From assembly GCF_003725775.1 (NCBI RefSeq), contig NZ_RJSG01000001.1, positions 402,746 to 466,745 of the forward strand: a stretch of 64,000 nucleotides of DNA, written 5' to 3'. The DNA comes from Nocardioides marmorisolisilvae (lineage in GTDB: Bacteria; Actinomycetota; Actinomycetes; Propionibacteriales; Nocardioidaceae). Below are positions 34,456-43,420 of this stretch, piece after piece; within the stretch, counting starts at the first letter, position 1, and each line of letters opens with the position of its first letter. The position numbers and the translations under genes are program-made. Under the pieces are notes generated by a model that saw only the letters and a list, made by a program, of their open reading frames with translations, was not told the DNA's origin and searched no databases.

Positions 34456-35493
34456 TCAGTCGCGCCGCGTCGAGCGCCGTACGACGAGGGACGGCTCGAG
34501 CATCCGGGCCGGGTTCTCCGGGGTCTTCAGCGACAGCACGGTGTGCAGCAGGTCGATGACCTCGATCGCGACCTGCTCGAGCGGCTGACGCACGGAGGTC
34601 AGGCCGGGCCAGGTGACCTGGGCGCCGAGGGAGTCGTCGAAGCCGACGACGCCGACGTCGGCCCCTGGCCGCAGGTTCCGTTCGGCGAGCGCGTGCAGCA
34701 CGCCGATCGCGATCGTGTCGCTGGCGCAGGCGAAGCCGGTGACGGTGCCGTCCTCGAGCAGCTCGTGCGCTGCCATCCGTGCGGCGTCCACGTTGTCGGT
34801 GATCCGTACGCCGAGCCCGGCGGCATCGATGCCGGCAGCAGCGAGCGCGCGCGACCAACCCGAGCGACGGTCCTCGCCGATGCGCGAGGTCTTCTCCCAA
34901 CCGAGCCAGGCGATCCGCTGGTGGCCGGCGGCGATCAGGTGCTCGGTCGCGAGCTCGGCACCGCGGGCACCGTCGACGTCGACCCAGGGGTACTTCGCGC
35001 TCGGGTCGTCCCAGGGCCGACCGAAGGTCACGAACGGGGCGCCGACACGGTCGAGCAGGTCGACCTGCGGGGTGCCGGCGTAGGTGTCGGTGATGACGAA
35101 GGCATCGACCGCGGTCGCGCGGAGCAGCTCGTCGTACCCGTCGAGCAGGTCGTCGGGGTCCCCGGAGAACAGGATGATGTGGTGACCGGTCCGCGCCGTC
35201 GCCTCGACCAGGCTGTGCACGAACCGGTCGATCAACGCGTTGCTGGTGCCCTCCTGCGCCGGCTCGAACCGCAGGCCGATCATGTGCGAGGCACGGGTGC
35301 GGAGCGCGCGAGCAGCACGGTTGGGCGTGTAACCGAGCTCCTCGATCACGGCCTGCACCCGGGCCAGGGTGTCCTCGCGGAGCAGCTCGGGGTTGTTCAG
35401 CGCGTTGGACACGGTCTGGCGCGAGACCCCGGCACGCTCGGCGACGGTGGCGAGGGTCGGGTGCGGCCCGGTGAGCCGACGGCTCGGGCTCAT
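34456..35493 (-). CDS. LacI-family transcriptional regulator
   Basis: 345 residues. The DNA-binding head is LATVAERAGVSRQTVSNALNN followed by the hinge YTPNRAARALRTRAS; the rest is a periplasmic-binding-protein-like sensor that would bind a sugar. No sugar operon is adjacent, so its targets lie elsewhere. ATG 35493 has GGAGG eight bases ahead; GTG 35502 is also in frame. A weak LacI-like palindrome lies in its promoter. Confidence 0.9.
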   Translation of the reverse strand: MSPSRRLTGPHPTLATVAERAGVSRQTVSNALNNPELLREDTLARVQAVIEELGYTPNRAARALRTRASHMIGLRFEPAQEGTSNALIDRFVHSLVEATARTGHHIILFSGDPDDLLDGYDELLRATAVDAFVITDTYAGTPQVDLLDRVGAPFVTFGRPWDDPSAKYPWVDVDGARGAELATEHLIAAGHQRIAWLGWEKTSRIGEDRRSGWSRALAAAGIDAAGLGVRITDNVDAARMAAHELLEDGTVTGFACASDTIAIGVLHALAERNLRPGADVGVVGFDDSLGAQVTWPGLTSVRQPLEQVAIEVIDLLHTVLSLKTPENPARMLEPSLVVRRSTRRD

Positions 35494-35526
35494 CGCGTGC
35501 ACCTCCAGATCAGTCCTGCCCCCGTG

Positions 35527-35539
35527 TTGAACGATCCAA
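35527..35539. promoter_or_regulatory. weak LacI-type operator candidate
   Basis: TTGAACGATCCAA has a central CG and partial dyad symmetry like LacI-family operators. It lies 33 bases upstream of the LacI start. Autoregulation is only a guess. Confidence 0.3.
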
Positions 35540-35588
35540 TAGTAGAGGGCCGCGGGCGCGCCTCACCGAACTTGTCGGCGTTCGCACC

Positions 35589-35594
35589 TATGTT
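35589..35594 (+). promoter_or_regulatory. -10 element TATGTT of radA (leaderless)
   Basis: TATGTT ends six bases before the radA ATG at 35601; no Shine-Dalgarno is present. Confidence 0.5.
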
Positions 35595-35600
35595 CGAATC

Positions 35601-37004
35601 ATGGCAGCTAAGGCGAAGACCGCCCCCTCCCCGTACCAGTGCAGCGAGTGCGGGTGGGAGACCGCGAAATGGGTCGGTCGCTGCGGCGAGTGCCAGGCCT
35701 GGGGAACCCTCGTCGAGCGCTCCGCGCCGAAGAGCCGGGTCCAGGCCGGGCCGGTGACCCAGAAGGCGATGCCCATCGGGGAGATCCCGATCGAGGAGTC
35801 CCAGGCGCGCGGCAGCGGGGTCCCCGAGCTCGACCGGGTTCTCGGCGGCGGACTCGTCCCGGGCGCCGCGATCCTGCTCGCCGGCGAACCGGGCGTCGGC
35901 AAGTCGACGTTGCTGCTGGAGGTCGCTGCGCAGACCGCCCGCAACAAGCACCGCACGCTCTACCTGACCGGCGAGGAGTCCGCCGCCCAGGTCCGGCTGC
36001 GCGCCGACCGCACCGGCGGCATCCAGGACGAGCTCTACCTCGCGGCCGAGACCGACCTCGGAGCCGTGCTCGGCCACGTCGAGGACGTGAAGCCGACCCT
36101 GCTGGTCATCGACTCGATCCAGACGATCAGCGCCAGCGACGTCGACGGCGTCCCCGGCGGCGTCACCCAGGTCAAGGAGGTCGCAGCCGCACTGATCCGG
36201 ATGGCCAAGCTGCGCAACATCACCCTCGTCCTGGTCGGCCACGTCACCAAGGACGGCAGCATCGCCGGCCCGCGGGTGCTGGAGCACCTGGTCGACGTGG
36301 TGCTGCACTTCGAGGGCGAGCGCTCGTCGCGGCTGCGGATGGTCCGGGCGATGAAGAACCGCTTCGGCCCGGTCGACGAGGTCGGCTGCTTCGACCTCTC
36401 GGCCAGCGGCATCGTCGCGATCACCGACCCGACCGGCCTGTTCCTCGACACCCGGCACGGCCCGGTCCCCGGCACCTGCGTCGCCGTCGCGATGGAAGGC
36501 CGCCGTCCGCTGCTCAGCGAGGTGCAGGCACTGGTCACGCTGTCGGCGTCCGAGCGTCCGCGCCGCACCACGTCCGGCGTCGACTCGGCGCGCGTCGCCA
36601 TGATCCTGGCGATCCTCCAGCAGCACGCCGGTATCCGGCTGCACTCCCACGACGTCTTCGTCTCCAGCGTCGGCGGAGCCCGCCTGACCGAGCCCAGCAA
36701 CGACCTGGCGATCGCCCTGGCGATCGTCTCGGCCCACCACGGCCAGTCGCTCGGTCGTCAGGTCGTGGCGGTCGGCGAGCTCGGGCTCTCCGGCGAACTG
36801 CGCCGGGTGCGGGACCTCGACATCCGGCTGGCCGAGGCCGGCCGGATGGGGTTCCGCTCCGCCGCCGTGCCAGCCGAAGCGTCCAGCACCGTGGGCCAGA
36901 GCAGGCTGATGGACGGGCTCCGCGTGGTCGACGTCGACACGATCGCCACCGCCCTGCGGATGCTGGGGATGACGGGCCAGGAGAGCAGCGTCGCAGGAGG
37001 CTGA
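35601..37004 (+). CDS. radA: DNA repair protein RadA
   Basis: 467 residues. RadA is a RecA-like helicase that helps extend and resolve recombination intermediates. Domains in order: a four-Cys zinc finger (CSECGWETAKWVGRCGEC), a RecA core with Walker A GEPGVGKST near residue 97, the RadA-specific KNRFG motif (MKNRFGPV), and a Lon-like C-terminal domain (SSVGGARLTEPSNDLAIAL). Length is normal. It is followed, after a convergent small gene, by disA, its usual partner in actinobacteria and Bacillus. Confidence 0.95.
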   Translation: MAAKAKTAPSPYQCSECGWETAKWVGRCGECQAWGTLVERSAPKSRVQAGPVTQKAMPIGEIPIEESQARGSGVPELDRVLGGGLVPGAAILLAGEPGVGKSTLLLEVAAQTARNKHRTLYLTGEESAAQVRLRADRTGGIQDELYLAAETDLGAVLGHVEDVKPTLLVIDSIQTISASDVDGVPGGVTQVKEVAAALIRMAKLRNITLVLVGHVTKDGSIAGPRVLEHLVDVVLHFEGERSSRLRMVRAMKNRFGPVDEVGCFDLSASGIVAITDPTGLFLDTRHGPVPGTCVAVAMEGRRPLLSEVQALVTLSASERPRRTTSGVDSARVAMILAILQQHAGIRLHSHDVFVSSVGGARLTEPSNDLAIALAIVSAHHGQSLGRQVVAVGELGLSGELRRVRDLDIRLAEAGRMGFRSAAVPAEASSTVGQSRLMDGLRVVDVDTIATALRMLGMTGQESSVAGG

Positions 37005-37008
37005 GCGT

Positions 37009-37602
37009 CTACTCGACCGGAGTCTCCGTCGGGGTCGGGGTCTCGGTCGGCGTCGGCGGATCGGTCGGGTGGTTCTCACCCGGGTCCGCGACCCAGAGCA
37101 GCCACACGTTGGCGGTGGAGGCGTTGATGTCCTGGATCCGGACGTGCTTCCCCATCTTGTAGAACCGGACGACCGTGAGCCCGGTGCCGCCTGAGCACCC
37201 GCTCTGGATCGCCTTCTGGGCGAGGGTCTCGTCCTCCTTGGCGATGCAGGCGCCGATCGCCCCGCCGGAGTCGTGGGTCACCCGGAGGTCGCCGTTGACG
37301 TCTCGCTCGACGGAGGTCACGCCCGAGCAGAAGTGGGCGCTGTTCGTGTGGATGGACGGGTTGCCCTCGCCGGTCACCTTGGAGTCGTCGAGCCGGATCA
37401 CGCAGGCCGAGATCGCGGTCTGACCACTGAGGTGGTCGGCGGTCTCCTCGCGGTTGAGCTCCGACGGCACGACCGCCCCGCGGGCCGCCGCGTAGGCGTC
37501 GGCGGCGTAGCCGCTGCCGAAGGCGGCGATGATCAGGGCCGCGACACCGAGGAGGAACACCCTCCGGGGTCGCTGCGTGCGGCGATGGGTGGGTCGGGAC
37601 AT
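37009..37602 (-). CDS. hypothetical membrane-anchored secreted protein
   Basis: 197 residues; not recognised. A basic start (MSRPTHRRTQRPRR) precedes one hydrophobic segment VFLLGVAALIIAAFGSGYA, so it is exported and either anchored or cleaved after ADAYA. The mature part has four cysteines (SACVIR, HFCSGV, GACIAK, SGCSGG), probably two disulfides, and ends in a tail of PTPTET repeats typical of cell-wall spacers. ATG 37602 has an AAGAGG site; the frame extends to 37647. It lies between radA and disA on the opposite strand. Confidence 0.65.
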   Translation of the reverse strand: MSRPTHRRTQRPRRVFLLGVAALIIAAFGSGYAADAYAAARGAVVPSELNREETADHLSGQTAISACVIRLDDSKVTGEGNPSIHTNSAHFCSGVTSVERDVNGDLRVTHDSGGAIGACIAKEDETLAQKAIQSGCSGGTGLTVVRFYKMGKHVRIQDINASTANVWLLWVADPGENHPTDPPTPTETPTPTETPVE

Positions 37603-37815
37603 GGGTGCTACCTCTTTCTGCTGTGCGCGCTCACCCCCGAGGCGCACAGATCTGACGGGCCGCCCGCCACGGTATTACCCGAGAGACCCCGCTGTTCGCG
37701 GACTGAAGAATTTCCTGTACCGGGCGGTGGCGAAAACCTCGATCGGCCGAGCGCCGCCCTCGGCCGGCTCCCGCCGAGTAACGCGAACTCGGTCGGGCGC
37801 GCGCCGGTCTAGCCC

Positions 37816-37821
37816 TAGACT
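37816..37821 (+). promoter_or_regulatory. -10 element TAGACT of disA (leaderless)
   Basis: TAGACT ends seven bases before GTG 37829. It decides the start of disA, whose open frame otherwise runs 100 codons further upstream. Confidence 0.55.
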
Positions 37822-37828
37822 TCCTCGC

Positions 37829-38914
37829 GTGGTTGCCACCGACGACGCGCACGAGGCCGAGCGCCTGCGCGCGACCCTCGCCAGCATCGCGCCGGGAACC
37901 TCCCTGCGCGACGGTCTGGAGCGCATCCTGCGCGGTCGCACCGGCGCCCTGATCGTGCTCGGTCAGGACAAGGTCGTCGACACCATCTCGACCGGCGGTT
38001 TCACCCTCGACGTCCCGTTCTCCGCGACCGGGCTGCGCGAGCTGGCGAAGATGGACGGCGCGATCGTGCTGTCCAGCGACGTCAGCCGGATCCACCGGGC
38101 CAACGTCCACCTGATGCCCGACCACACGATCCCCAGCGAGGAGACCGGCACCCGGCACCGCACCGCCGACCGCGTCGCCAAGCAGACCGGGTTCCCGGTC
38201 ATCTCGGTATCGCAGTCGATGCAGATCATCGCGGCCTACGTCGGGGAGACCCGGTACGTCCTGGAGGACTCCGGCTCGATCCTGTCCCGCGCGAACCAGG
38301 CGCTCGCCACCCTCGAGCGCTACAAGCTGCGCCTCGACGAGGTCTCCAGCACGCTCTCGGCCCTGGAGATCGAGGACCTGGTCACCGTGCGCGACGTCGC
38401 GGTCGTGGCCCAGCGGCTGGAGATGGTCACCAGGATCGCGCGTGAGATCGAGAACTACGTGCTCGAGCTCGGCACCGACGGCCGGCTGCTCTCCCTGCAG
38501 CTCGAGGAGCTCGTCACCGGCGTGGACGCCGAGCGCGAGCTGGTGGTCAAGGACTACCTGCCCGGCGGTCGCCGCAAGCTGACTCCGGAGGGCGTGCTGT
38601 CTGCCCTCGAAGGCCTCTCCCCGACCGACCTCGTCGACATCTCGATCGTTGCCAAGGCGCTCGGCCTCGGCCAGGGCGAGCACCTCGACGGTGCGGTCAC
38701 GCCGCGCGGCTTCCGCCTGCTGGCCAAGGTCCCGCGCCTGCCCAGCAACGTCGTGGACGGCCTGATCGAGCAGTTCGACTCCCTGCAGAAGCTGCTCTCG
38801 GCCGGCGTCGAGGACCTGCAGATCGTCGAGGGCGTCGGCGAGCTGCGCGCCCGCAGCGTGCGGGAGGGACTCTCCCGGCTGGCTGAGTCCTCGATCCTCG
38901 AGCGTTACGTCTGA
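37829..38914 (+). CDS. disA: DNA integrity scanning diadenylate cyclase DisA
   Basis: 361 residues. DisA makes the second messenger c-di-AMP from ATP and stops on branched DNA. The DAC domain carries DGA at 76-78 (KMDGAIVL) and RHR at 109-111 (GTRHRTADR). A helical spine follows (SALEIEDLVTVRDVA), then the C-terminal HhH DNA-binding domain (IVEGVGELRARSVREGL). Length equals known DisA proteins. GTG 37829 is supported by the -10 element. In Mycobacterium RadA regulates DisA activity; the two genes are close here. Confidence 0.94.
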   Translation: MVATDDAHEAERLRATLASIAPGTSLRDGLERILRGRTGALIVLGQDKVVDTISTGGFTLDVPFSATGLRELAKMDGAIVLSSDVSRIHRANVHLMPDHTIPSEETGTRHRTADRVAKQTGFPVISVSQSMQIIAAYVGETRYVLEDSGSILSRANQALATLERYKLRLDEVSSTLSALEIEDLVTVRDVAVVAQRLEMVTRIAREIENYVLELGTDGRLLSLQLEELVTGVDAERELVVKDYLPGGRRKLTPEGVLSALEGLSPTDLVDISIVAKALGLGQGEHLDGAVTPRGFRLLAKVPRLPSNVVDGLIEQFDSLQKLLSAGVEDLQIVEGVGELRARSVREGLSRLAESSILERYV

Positions 38915-38921
38915 TCAAGGA

Positions 38922-39005
38922 CGCGTCAGCGGACTTGATCGTCGGTGGTTGAGCAGCGAGCTCGGCTGAGCTTGCGAAGCCGAGTCCGAGCGTGTCGAAG
39001 CCTGG
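38922..39005. repeat. 84-base dispersed repeat, copy 2
   Basis: 79 of 84 positions equal copy 1 at 20927-21010, same orientation. The stem arms CTCGGCT and AGCCGAG are unchanged. Again it lies between two convergent 3' ends (disA and the hypothetical gene), consistent with a terminator function or a 3'-end insertion preference. Confidence 0.75.
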
Positions 39006-39020
39006 AGCGATACCCGCGGA

Positions 39021-39767
39021 CTAACGGCCCGCGTTGGCGGTCGCGGTCGGCGTCTGCCTCTTCGCCTTGTGCGGCTTCGGGTGCACGGTCGTGGTCACCA
39101 CGGCCTGCGGCGGCATCGTCAGCTTGAACGCCGTCTGACCGGGCTCCGAGCCGACCACCGAGGCGATCAGCCGGTACGAGGTCGGCGGCGCCCAGCTGGT
39201 GGAGCGGCTGCAGGTGTCGTCCGAGCGCCGACCGCTCCAGCTGACCTGCACCGTCGTCGGCTGGGCGCTGCGCACGACCACGGTCTGCTTCGGGATGGCT
39301 GCCGTGCACTGCTGGCTCGACCAGACGGTCTGGCCCCAGTGCGTCACCTTCGCGACCAGGGTGTGCGAGGAGACCTTGAAGTTGCAGGCCGGCTGCACAC
39401 CGCTGAGCTGCAGCACCAGGCTGATGGCGGAGCCTGCGGCGACGTCACCCATCACGGGCGTGACCGTGATGTCGTCGAGCGAGCACGGGCCGTCCGGTAC
39501 GGCGAGAGCCGAGGCGGGCGGCGTACCGGTGGCCGTGGCGCTCGGGCCGCTCACCGGGCGCGGTCCGAGCGGCCCCCCGTTGGCCGTCTGCTTCGCCTTG
39601 CCCAGGTCAGCCGCGGTCTGCGTGGCGGCTCCGCCCCCACCGCCTCCGCCCCCGAGCAGGTGCGCGACAGCGAAGATCACGGCGAAGACCGTTCCGAGCA
39701 CCATCGCTCGCCGGAACCAGTAGACCCGGGCAGGCAGCCTGCGCACCGGTCGCCTGGACGTGGTCAT
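39021..39767 (-). CDS. hypothetical single-pass membrane protein
   Basis: 248 residues, unrecognised. Basic N-terminus, then one helix AMVLGTVFAVIFAVAHLLG, then a run of eight Gly and a Thr/Ala/Pro-rich stretch; the remaining extracytoplasmic part looks like an Ig-like or beta-sandwich domain with Cys pairs (DGPCSLDD, QPACNFKV, SQQCTAAI, DDTCSRST). It ends in a basic tail (HPKPHKAKRQT). A similar hypothetical protein often lies between disA and mutY in Nocardioides-type genomes as far as I recall. Function unknown. Confidence 0.6.
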   Translation of the reverse strand: MTTSRRPVRRLPARVYWFRRAMVLGTVFAVIFAVAHLLGGGGGGGGAATQTAADLGKAKQTANGGPLGPRPVSGPSATATGTPPASALAVPDGPCSLDDITVTPVMGDVAAGSAISLVLQLSGVQPACNFKVSSHTLVAKVTHWGQTVWSSQQCTAAIPKQTVVVRSAQPTTVQVSWSGRRSDDTCSRSTSWAPPTSYRLIASVVGSEPGQTAFKLTMPPQAVVTTTVHPKPHKAKRQTPTATANAGR

Positions 39768-39820
39768 GCAGGCAACGGTAGGAAATATCGGGCGCCGGTT
39801 GGGGGAGCCACACCGGACCG

Positions 39821-39826
39821 TAGGGT
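39821..39826 (+). promoter_or_regulatory. -10 element TAGGGT of mutY (leaderless)
   Basis: TAGGGT ends six bases before GTG 39833, and no Shine-Dalgarno precedes the start. Confidence 0.55.
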
Positions 39827-39832
39827 GACCGC

Positions 39833-40702
39833 GTGAGTGGCACGAACGCGCTGGAGGAGCCGATCCTCTCCTGGTACGACGAGAACGCGCGCGACCTGCC
39901 CTGGCGCCGTCCCGGCACGAGCCCGTGGGCGGTGATGGTCTCGGAGTTCATGCTCCAGCAGACGCCGGTCAGCCGGGTGCTCCCGGTCTACGAGGCCTGG
40001 ATGAGCAGCTGGCCCACCCCGGCCGACCTGGCCGCCGTCCCCAGCGGCGAGGCTGTCCGCGCCTGGGGTCGACTCGGCTACCCGCGGCGCGCCCTGAGGC
40101 TGCACGCCTGCGCGGTGGCGATCACCACCGAGCACGGCGGCGAGGTGCCGGACACCTACGAGGAGCTCCGCTCACTCCCCGGGGTCGGCGACTACACCGC
40201 GGCGGCGATCGCCTCGTTCGCCTTCGGGCGCGCGCACGCGGTGCTCGACACGAACGTCCGACGCGTGCTGGGGCGGGCGGTCGGTGGTGTCGAGTTCCCC
40301 GCCCCCTCGGTCACCAGGAGCGAGCGCGAGCTGGCGACGGCCCTGGTGCCGGAGGTCCACCCCGAGCTGTGGGCGGTCGCGGTGATGGAGCTCGGGGCGC
40401 TGGTCTGCACGGCCGCGAACCCGCGCTGCGCACAGTGCCCGGTGCAGGAGATGTGCCAGTGGCGCAGGCTCGGGAAGCCGCCGTACGACGGTCCACCGCG
40501 CAAGGGCCAGACCTACGCCGGCACCGACCGCCAGTGCCGTGGTCGGCTGCTGGCCGTGCTGCGGGACTCCGAAGGTCCGGTCGCGGCGTCGCGGCTCGAG
40601 GCCGCCTGGTCCGACGTGTCACAGCGGGAAAGAGCTCTGGCCTCCCTGCTCGACGATGGTCTCGTCGTGCAGGAAGGCCAGAGGTTCAGTCTTCCGGGGT
40701 GA
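39833..40702 (+). CDS. mutY: A/G-specific adenine glycosylase MutY
   Basis: 289 residues. MutY removes adenine opposite 8-oxoguanine. Visible: MLQQTPVSRVLPVYEAW, the helix-hairpin-helix LPGVGDYTAAAIASFAF, the catalytic Asp in VLDTNVRRVLGR, and the iron-sulfur loop with cysteines spaced 6, 2 and 5 (CTAANPRCAQCPVQEMC). The C-terminal NUDIX-like recognition domain is reduced to about 60 residues, as in other actinobacterial MutY. Leaderless start at GTG 39833. Its stop abuts the clpC stop with no gap. Confidence 0.94.
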   Translation: MSGTNALEEPILSWYDENARDLPWRRPGTSPWAVMVSEFMLQQTPVSRVLPVYEAWMSSWPTPADLAAVPSGEAVRAWGRLGYPRRALRLHACAVAITTEHGGEVPDTYEELRSLPGVGDYTAAAIASFAFGRAHAVLDTNVRRVLGRAVGGVEFPAPSVTRSERELATALVPEVHPELWAVAVMELGALVCTAANPRCAQCPVQEMCQWRRLGKPPYDGPPRKGQTYAGTDRQCRGRLLAVLRDSEGPVAASRLEAAWSDVSQRERALASLLDDGLVVQEGQRFSLPG

Positions 40703-43210
40703 TCACTCGCCGTCGCCGGCGCCGACCTCCACCGTCTCGGGGGTGTCCGGGAGCACGGCTCGCGGAGTGCCCTTGAACGTGAACGCCGCCTCGGCGCCCT
40801 CGCCCTCGACGTCCACGACGACGATCTGGCCGGGGCCGACCTCGCCGTAGAGCATCTTCTCGGCCAGCACGTCCTCGATCTCGCGCTGGACGGTCCGCCG
40901 CAGCGGACGTGCGCCCAGCACCGGGTCGAAGCCCTTGACCGCGAGCATGTCCTTCGCGGCCTGGGTCAGCTCGATCGACATGTCCCGGTCCCGCAACCGC
41001 AGCTCGACGGAGGCGATCATGTTGTCCACCATCGCGACGATCTGCTCCTTCGTCAGCGGCGGGAAGACGATCATCTCGTCGACACGGTTGAGGAACTCCG
41101 GGCGGAAGTGCTGCTTGAGCTCTTCGGAGACCTTCGCCTTCATCCGCTCGTAGGTGCCCTGGGTGTCCGAGCTGTTGCCGAAGCCCAGGCTGACGCCCTT
41201 GCTGATGTCGCGGGTGCCGAGGTTCGTGGTCATGATGATCACGGTGTTCTTGAAGTCGACGACCCGGCCCTGGGAGTCGGTCAGGCGACCTTCCTCCAGG
41301 ATCTGCAGCAGGCTGTTGAAGATGTCCGGGTGCGCCTTCTCGACCTCGTCGAACAGCACGACCGAGAACGGCTTGCGGCGCACCTTCTCGGTGAGCTGGC
41401 CGCCCTCTTCGTAGCCGACGTAGCCCGGAGGCGAACCGAACAGCCGCGAGACCGTGTGCTTCTCGGAGAACTCCGACATGTCGAGCTGGATGAGCGCGTC
41501 CTCGTCACCGAAGAGGAACTCGGCCAGCGTCTTGGACAGCCAGGTCTTACCGACGCCCGACGGGCCGGCGAAGATGAACGAACCGCCGGGGCGCTTCGGG
41601 TCCTTCAGGCCGGCACGGGTACGACGGATGGCACGGGAGAGCGCCTTGACGGCCTCCTCCTGACCGATGACCCGCTTGTGGAGCTCGTCCTCCATCTTGA
41701 GCAGTCGGGTGGACTCCTCCTCGGAGAGCTTCACGATCGGGATGCCGGTCGCCACCGCCAGGACCTCGGCGATGAGCTCCTCGTCGACCTCGGCCACGAC
41801 GTCCATGTCACCGGCGCGCCACTGCTTCTCGCGCTCGGCCTTGGCCAGGATCAGCTGCTTCTCCTCGTCGCGCAGGCGCGCTGCGGCCTCGAAGTCCTGG
41901 CCGTCGATGGCGCCTTCCTTGCGCCGGCGGACGTCGCCGATCTTGTCGTCGAACTCGCGCAGGTCCGGCGGAGCCGTCATCCGGCGGATCCGCAGGCGCG
42001 AGCCCGCCTCGTCGATGAGGTCGATCGCCTTGTCCGGCAGGAACCGGTCGGAGACGTACCGGTCGGCCAACGTCGCCGCCGAGACCAGGGCCTCGTCGGT
42101 GATCGTCACCCGGTGGTGCGCCTCGTAGCGGTCGCGCAGACCCTTGAGGATCTCGATGGTGTGCGCGATCGACGGCTCGGCGACCTGGATCGGCTGGAAG
42201 CGGCGCTCGAGCGCGGCGTCCTTCTCCAGGTGCTTGCGGTACTCGTCCAGCGTGGTGGCACCGATGGTCTGCAGCTCGCCGCGGGCCAGCATCGGCTTGA
42301 GGATGCTGGCGGCGTCGATCGCGCCCTCGGCCGCACCGGCGCCGACGAGCGTGTGCAGCTCGTCGATGAACAGCACGATGTCGCCGCGGGTCTTGATCTC
42401 CTTCAGGACCTTCTTCAGGCGCTCCTCGAAGTCACCGCGGTAGCGGGAGCCGGCGACGAGCGCACCGAGGTCGAGCGAGTAGATCTGCTTGTCCTTGAGC
42501 GTCTCCGGGACGTCGCCGCGGACGATCGCCTGGGCCAGGCCCTCGACGCACGCGGTCTTGCCGACGCCGGGCTCGCCGATCAGCACCGGGTTGTTCTTGG
42601 TGCGGCGGGACAGCACCTGCATGACCCGCTCGATCTCCTTCTCGCGCCCGATGACCGGGTCGAGCTTCCCCTCCTTGGCGGCCTGGGTGTAGTTGCGGCC
42701 GAACTGGTCGAGGACCAGGGAGCTGGACGGAGCGGCTTCCGGGGCGGTGCCGGCGGCCTGCGCCTCCTTGCCCTGGTAGCCGGAGAGCAGCTGGATGACC
42801 TGCTGGCGGACGCGGTTCAGGTCCGCGCCGAGCTTCTGCAGCACCTGGGCGGCAACGCCCTCGCCCTCGCGGATCAGGCCGAGCAGGATGTGCTCGGTCC
42901 CGATGTAGTTGTGGCCGAGCTGCAGCGCCTCGCGCAGCGAGAGCTCGAGAACCTTCTTGGCGCGCGGGGTGAACGGGATGTGACCGCTGGGAGCCTGCTG
43001 GCCCTGGCCGATGATCTCCTCGACCTGAGCACGGACGCCCTCCAGCGAGATACCGAGGCTCTCCAGAGCCTTGGCCGCAATGCCGTCCCCCTCGTGGATC
43101 AGGCCGAGCAGGATGTGCTCGGTCCCGATGTAGTTGTGCGAGAGCATGCGGGCCTCTTCCTGGGCCAGCACGACAACTCGACGCGCACGGTCTGTGAACC
43201 GTTCGAACAT
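40703..43210 (-). CDS. clpC: ATP-dependent Clp protease ATP-binding subunit ClpC
   Basis: 835 residues. AAA+ unfoldase that feeds ClpP1P2. Order: two N-domain repeats ([20 protein letters not shown] and a second copy with [16 protein letters not shown]), D1 with Walker [10 protein letters not shown], a UVR-bearing middle domain ([18 protein letters not shown]), and D2 with Walker [10 protein letters not shown] and sensor motifs. The start ATG 43210 (MFERFTD) has AAGGAG eight bases upstream; ATG 43216 would be too close. A ClgR box lies upstream. Equivalent to Rv3596c, next to lsr2 and lysS. Confidence 0.96.
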   Translation of the reverse strand: MFERFTDRARRVVVLAQEEARMLSHNYIGTEHILLGLIHEGDGIAAKALESLGISLEGVRAQVEEIIGQGQQAPSGHIPFTPRAKKVLELSLREALQLGHNYIGTEHILLGLIREGEGVAAQVLQKLGADLNRVRQQVIQLLSGYQGKEAQAAGTAPEAAPSSSLVLDQFGRNYTQAAKEGKLDPVIGREKEIERVMQVLSRRTKNNPVLIGEPGVGKTACVEGLAQAIVRGDVPETLKDKQIYSLDLGALVAGSRYRGDFEERLKKVLKEIKTRGDIVLFIDELHTLVGAGAAEGAIDAASILKPMLARGELQTIGATTLDEYRKHLEKDAALERRFQPIQVAEPSIAHTIEILKGLRDRYEAHHRVTITDEALVSAATLADRYVSDRFLPDKAIDLIDEAGSRLRIRRMTAPPDLREFDDKIGDVRRRKEGAIDGQDFEAAARLRDEEKQLILAKAEREKQWRAGDMDVVAEVDEELIAEVLAVATGIPIVKLSEEESTRLLKMEDELHKRVIGQEEAVKALSRAIRRTRAGLKDPKRPGGSFIFAGPSGVGKTWLSKTLAEFLFGDEDALIQLDMSEFSEKHTVSRLFGSPPGYVGYEEGGQLTEKVRRKPFSVVLFDEVEKAHPDIFNSLLQILEEGRLTDSQGRVVDFKNTVIIMTTNLGTRDISKGVSLGFGNSSDTQGTYERMKAKVSEELKQHFRPEFLNRVDEMIVFPPLTKEQIVAMVDNMIASVELRLRDRDMSIELTQAAKDMLAVKGFDPVLGARPLRRTVQREIEDVLAEKMLYGEVGPGQIVVVDVEGEGAEAAFTFKGTPRAVLPDTPETVEVGAGDGE

Positions 43211-43277
43211 GGGCATCGCTCCTTGACTACGCGGGTCGAGAAACGTGCGACCCGCACGACTCTCAAACCCTGTATCC

Positions 43278-43283
43278 ACCCTA
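43278..43283 (-). promoter_or_regulatory. -10 element TAGGGT of clpC
   Basis: TAGGGT on the minus strand, 67 bases before the clpC ATG, giving a 5' leader of about 60 bases. The ClgR box begins 22 bases upstream, the position expected for an activator. Confidence 0.5.
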
Positions 43284-43304
43284 CGTGTTCCGACCGAACG
43301 CCGT

Positions 43305-43322
43305 CTTCGCTGTTAGCGAACA
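43305..43322 (-). promoter_or_regulatory. ClgR activator box of clpC
   Basis: TTCGCT and AGCGAA are exact complements around a 3-base spacer. The full 18-base minus-strand site TGTTCGCTAACAGCGAAG fits the ClgR pattern known from corynebacteria (CGCY-N-A-N-RGCG with flanking W positions) at every defined position. ClgR activates clpC and clpP1P2 in several actinobacteria. Confidence 0.7.
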
Positions 43323-43420
43323 CGGGACCTCCGGGCCGCACGCAACCAAAACCGCTCGGGGAGCGTCTAGAGAGCAGCGAGCCGGGCGAGCCGGCTCCGA
43401 CACCTGCCCTCGGAGGTCCC

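Noticed and set aside
37009-37060. Tandem repeat coding PTPTET
   Set aside because: It is a short low-complexity tail inside a coding gene, common in cell-wall spacer regions.
41108-43400. Very long open frame on the plus strand through clpC
   Set aside because: It is antisense to clpC and low-complexity (Leu/Val/Glu/Arg); only its last part from GTG 43421 is a real gene. GC-rich third positions keep the antisense frame open.
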